Shown piece by piece: positions 5,131 to 5,603 of a DNA stretch of 5,603 nucleotides. The first letter of the stretch is position 1; each line of letters begins with the position of its first letter. Both the position numbers and the translations under genes were made by a program. A model generated the notes under the pieces. It had not been told where the DNA came from. It ran no database searches and worked only from the letters and a program-made list of their open reading frames with translations. Source of the stretch: Solirubrobacterales bacterium (GTDB lineage: Bacteria > Actinomycetota > Thermoleophilia > Solirubrobacterales > Solirubrobacteraceae); contig JAPLCH010000143.1 of NCBI GenBank assembly GCA_026392325.1, forward strand, positions 3,595 through 9,197, given 5' to 3'.

Positions 5131-5603
5131 TCAGCCAGCGTGCAGTTGTTCAGAGTCAGACTGCGCGAAGCCAAGCTCATTGCCGGCGGTCGCAAGTCCG
5201 GCAGCCCGCGCTTCACGGGCCACTGCCTCTGCTACGGCTGGCGCGACCTCACGGTTGAAAACCGATGGAATTATGTAGCAGGAGGCGAGCTCTTCAGGCT
5301 TGACGATCGCAGCGATTGCTTGGGCTGCAGCAAGCTTCATGCCCTCTGTGATGTCGGTTGCGCGAACGTCCAGCGCCCCGCGGAACATTCCTGGAAAGCA
5401 GAGAACATTGTTGATCTGGTTCGGGTAGTCCGAACGCCCGGTGGCGACGATCTTCGCGTACTTCTCAGCCTCCTCAGGTGAGACTTCAGGGTCTGGGTTG
5501 GCCATTGCGAAGACGATTGCGTCATCGGCCATCTTGGAAAGAGCCTCGGGTTCCATCACTCGGGCGCCTGAGAGCCCGATGAAGAGGTCACATCCCTCGA
5601 TCA
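5131..5603 (-). CDS. Malic enzyme, C-terminal part (5' end outside window)
   Basis: Malic enzyme oxidatively decarboxylates malate to pyruvate and CO2 with NAD+ or NADP+ reduction, linking the TCA cycle to pyruvate. The last 156 residues are visible, ending at TGA 5131-5133; the frame is open to the window edge. They belong to the NAD(P)-binding domain and show the classic series: D-L-F-I-G-L-S-G, then I-V-F-A-M-A-N-P-D-P-E, then Y-P-N-Q-I-N-N-V-L-C-F-P-G with R-G-A-L-D-V just after, and finally I-I-P-S. The paired asparagines before the F-P-G segment belong to the substrate/cofactor site in the family. The Rossmann glycine motif that would separate NAD from NADP preference is off the window, so cofactor and gene name (maeA or maeB type) cannot be assigned. 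The visible end resembles the short, roughly 400-residue bacterial malic enzymes without a phosphotransacetylase fusion. The epimerase gene lies 30 bases downstream and is probably in the same transcript. Confidence 0.95.
   Translation of the reverse strand, partial: IEGCDLFIGLSGARVMEPEALSKMADDAIVFAMANPDPEVSPEEAEKYAKIVATGRSDYPNQINNVLCFPGMFRGALDVRATDITEGMKLAAAQAIAAIVKPEELASCYIIPSVFNREVAPAVAEAVAREARAAGLATAGNELGFAQSDSEQLHAG

Noticed and set aside
4897..5481. Plus-strand open frame of 194 codons antisense to the epimerase and malic enzyme genes
   Set aside because: It runs across two confidently identified genes and the gap between them. Its Cys/Arg-rich, motif-free product looks like a reverse-frame translation.

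Overview
The window looks like a chromosomal segment of a GC-rich Gram-positive-type bacterium, most likely an actinobacterium and, by my memory of the protein families, perhaps class Thermoleophilia (Solirubrobacterales-like). The main pointer is the pair of type I periplasmic binding proteins. Their central Y-Y-P-S segment and, in the second one, the W-D-P-G ... A-N-A-R ... Y-I-G-E ... S-G-A-T-A-V ordering recall a substrate-binding lipoprotein family that is abundant in that class. This is recollection, not a search result. I see no mobile elements, tRNA or rRNA genes, CRISPR repeats or phage genes.

Layout. (1) Positions 1-1229, plus strand: the end of a trp operon. It holds the C-terminal 86 residues of tryptophan synthase beta (trpB), a 4-base ATGA overlap into a complete trpA (261 aa), then 10 bases later a 57-residue two-helix membrane protein of unknown function. 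A clear intrinsic terminator follows at 1252-1279. (2) Positions 1261-1623, minus strand: a 120-residue putative lipoprotein of unknown function. Its last codons form the terminator hairpin shared with the trp side. (3) Positions 1676-4182, plus strand: two full-length tandem substrate-binding proteins related to the LivJ/Leu-Ile-Val family, joined by a GTGA stop/start overlap. They diverge from the small lipoprotein across 52 bases that contain a symmetric -10-like element. (4) Positions 4192-5603, minus strand: a TIGR01777/YfcH-type NAD(P)-binding epimerase and, upstream of it and cut by the window edge, the C-terminal part of a malic enzyme. These two are probably co-transcribed.

Functionally these look like three or four ordinary neighbouring units rather than one system. 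TrpA and TrpB form the alpha2beta2 complex that makes tryptophan from indole-3-glycerol phosphate and serine. The two binding proteins are probably exported solute receptors for an ABC importer encoded elsewhere, since no permease or ATPase gene is present here. The malic enzyme links malate to pyruvate, and the epimerase has no assigned substrate. I found no convincing evidence for an undescribed biological system. The best leads are the 57-aa membrane protein behind trpA, the 120-aa lipoprotein, and the divergence between the two binding-protein paralogues.
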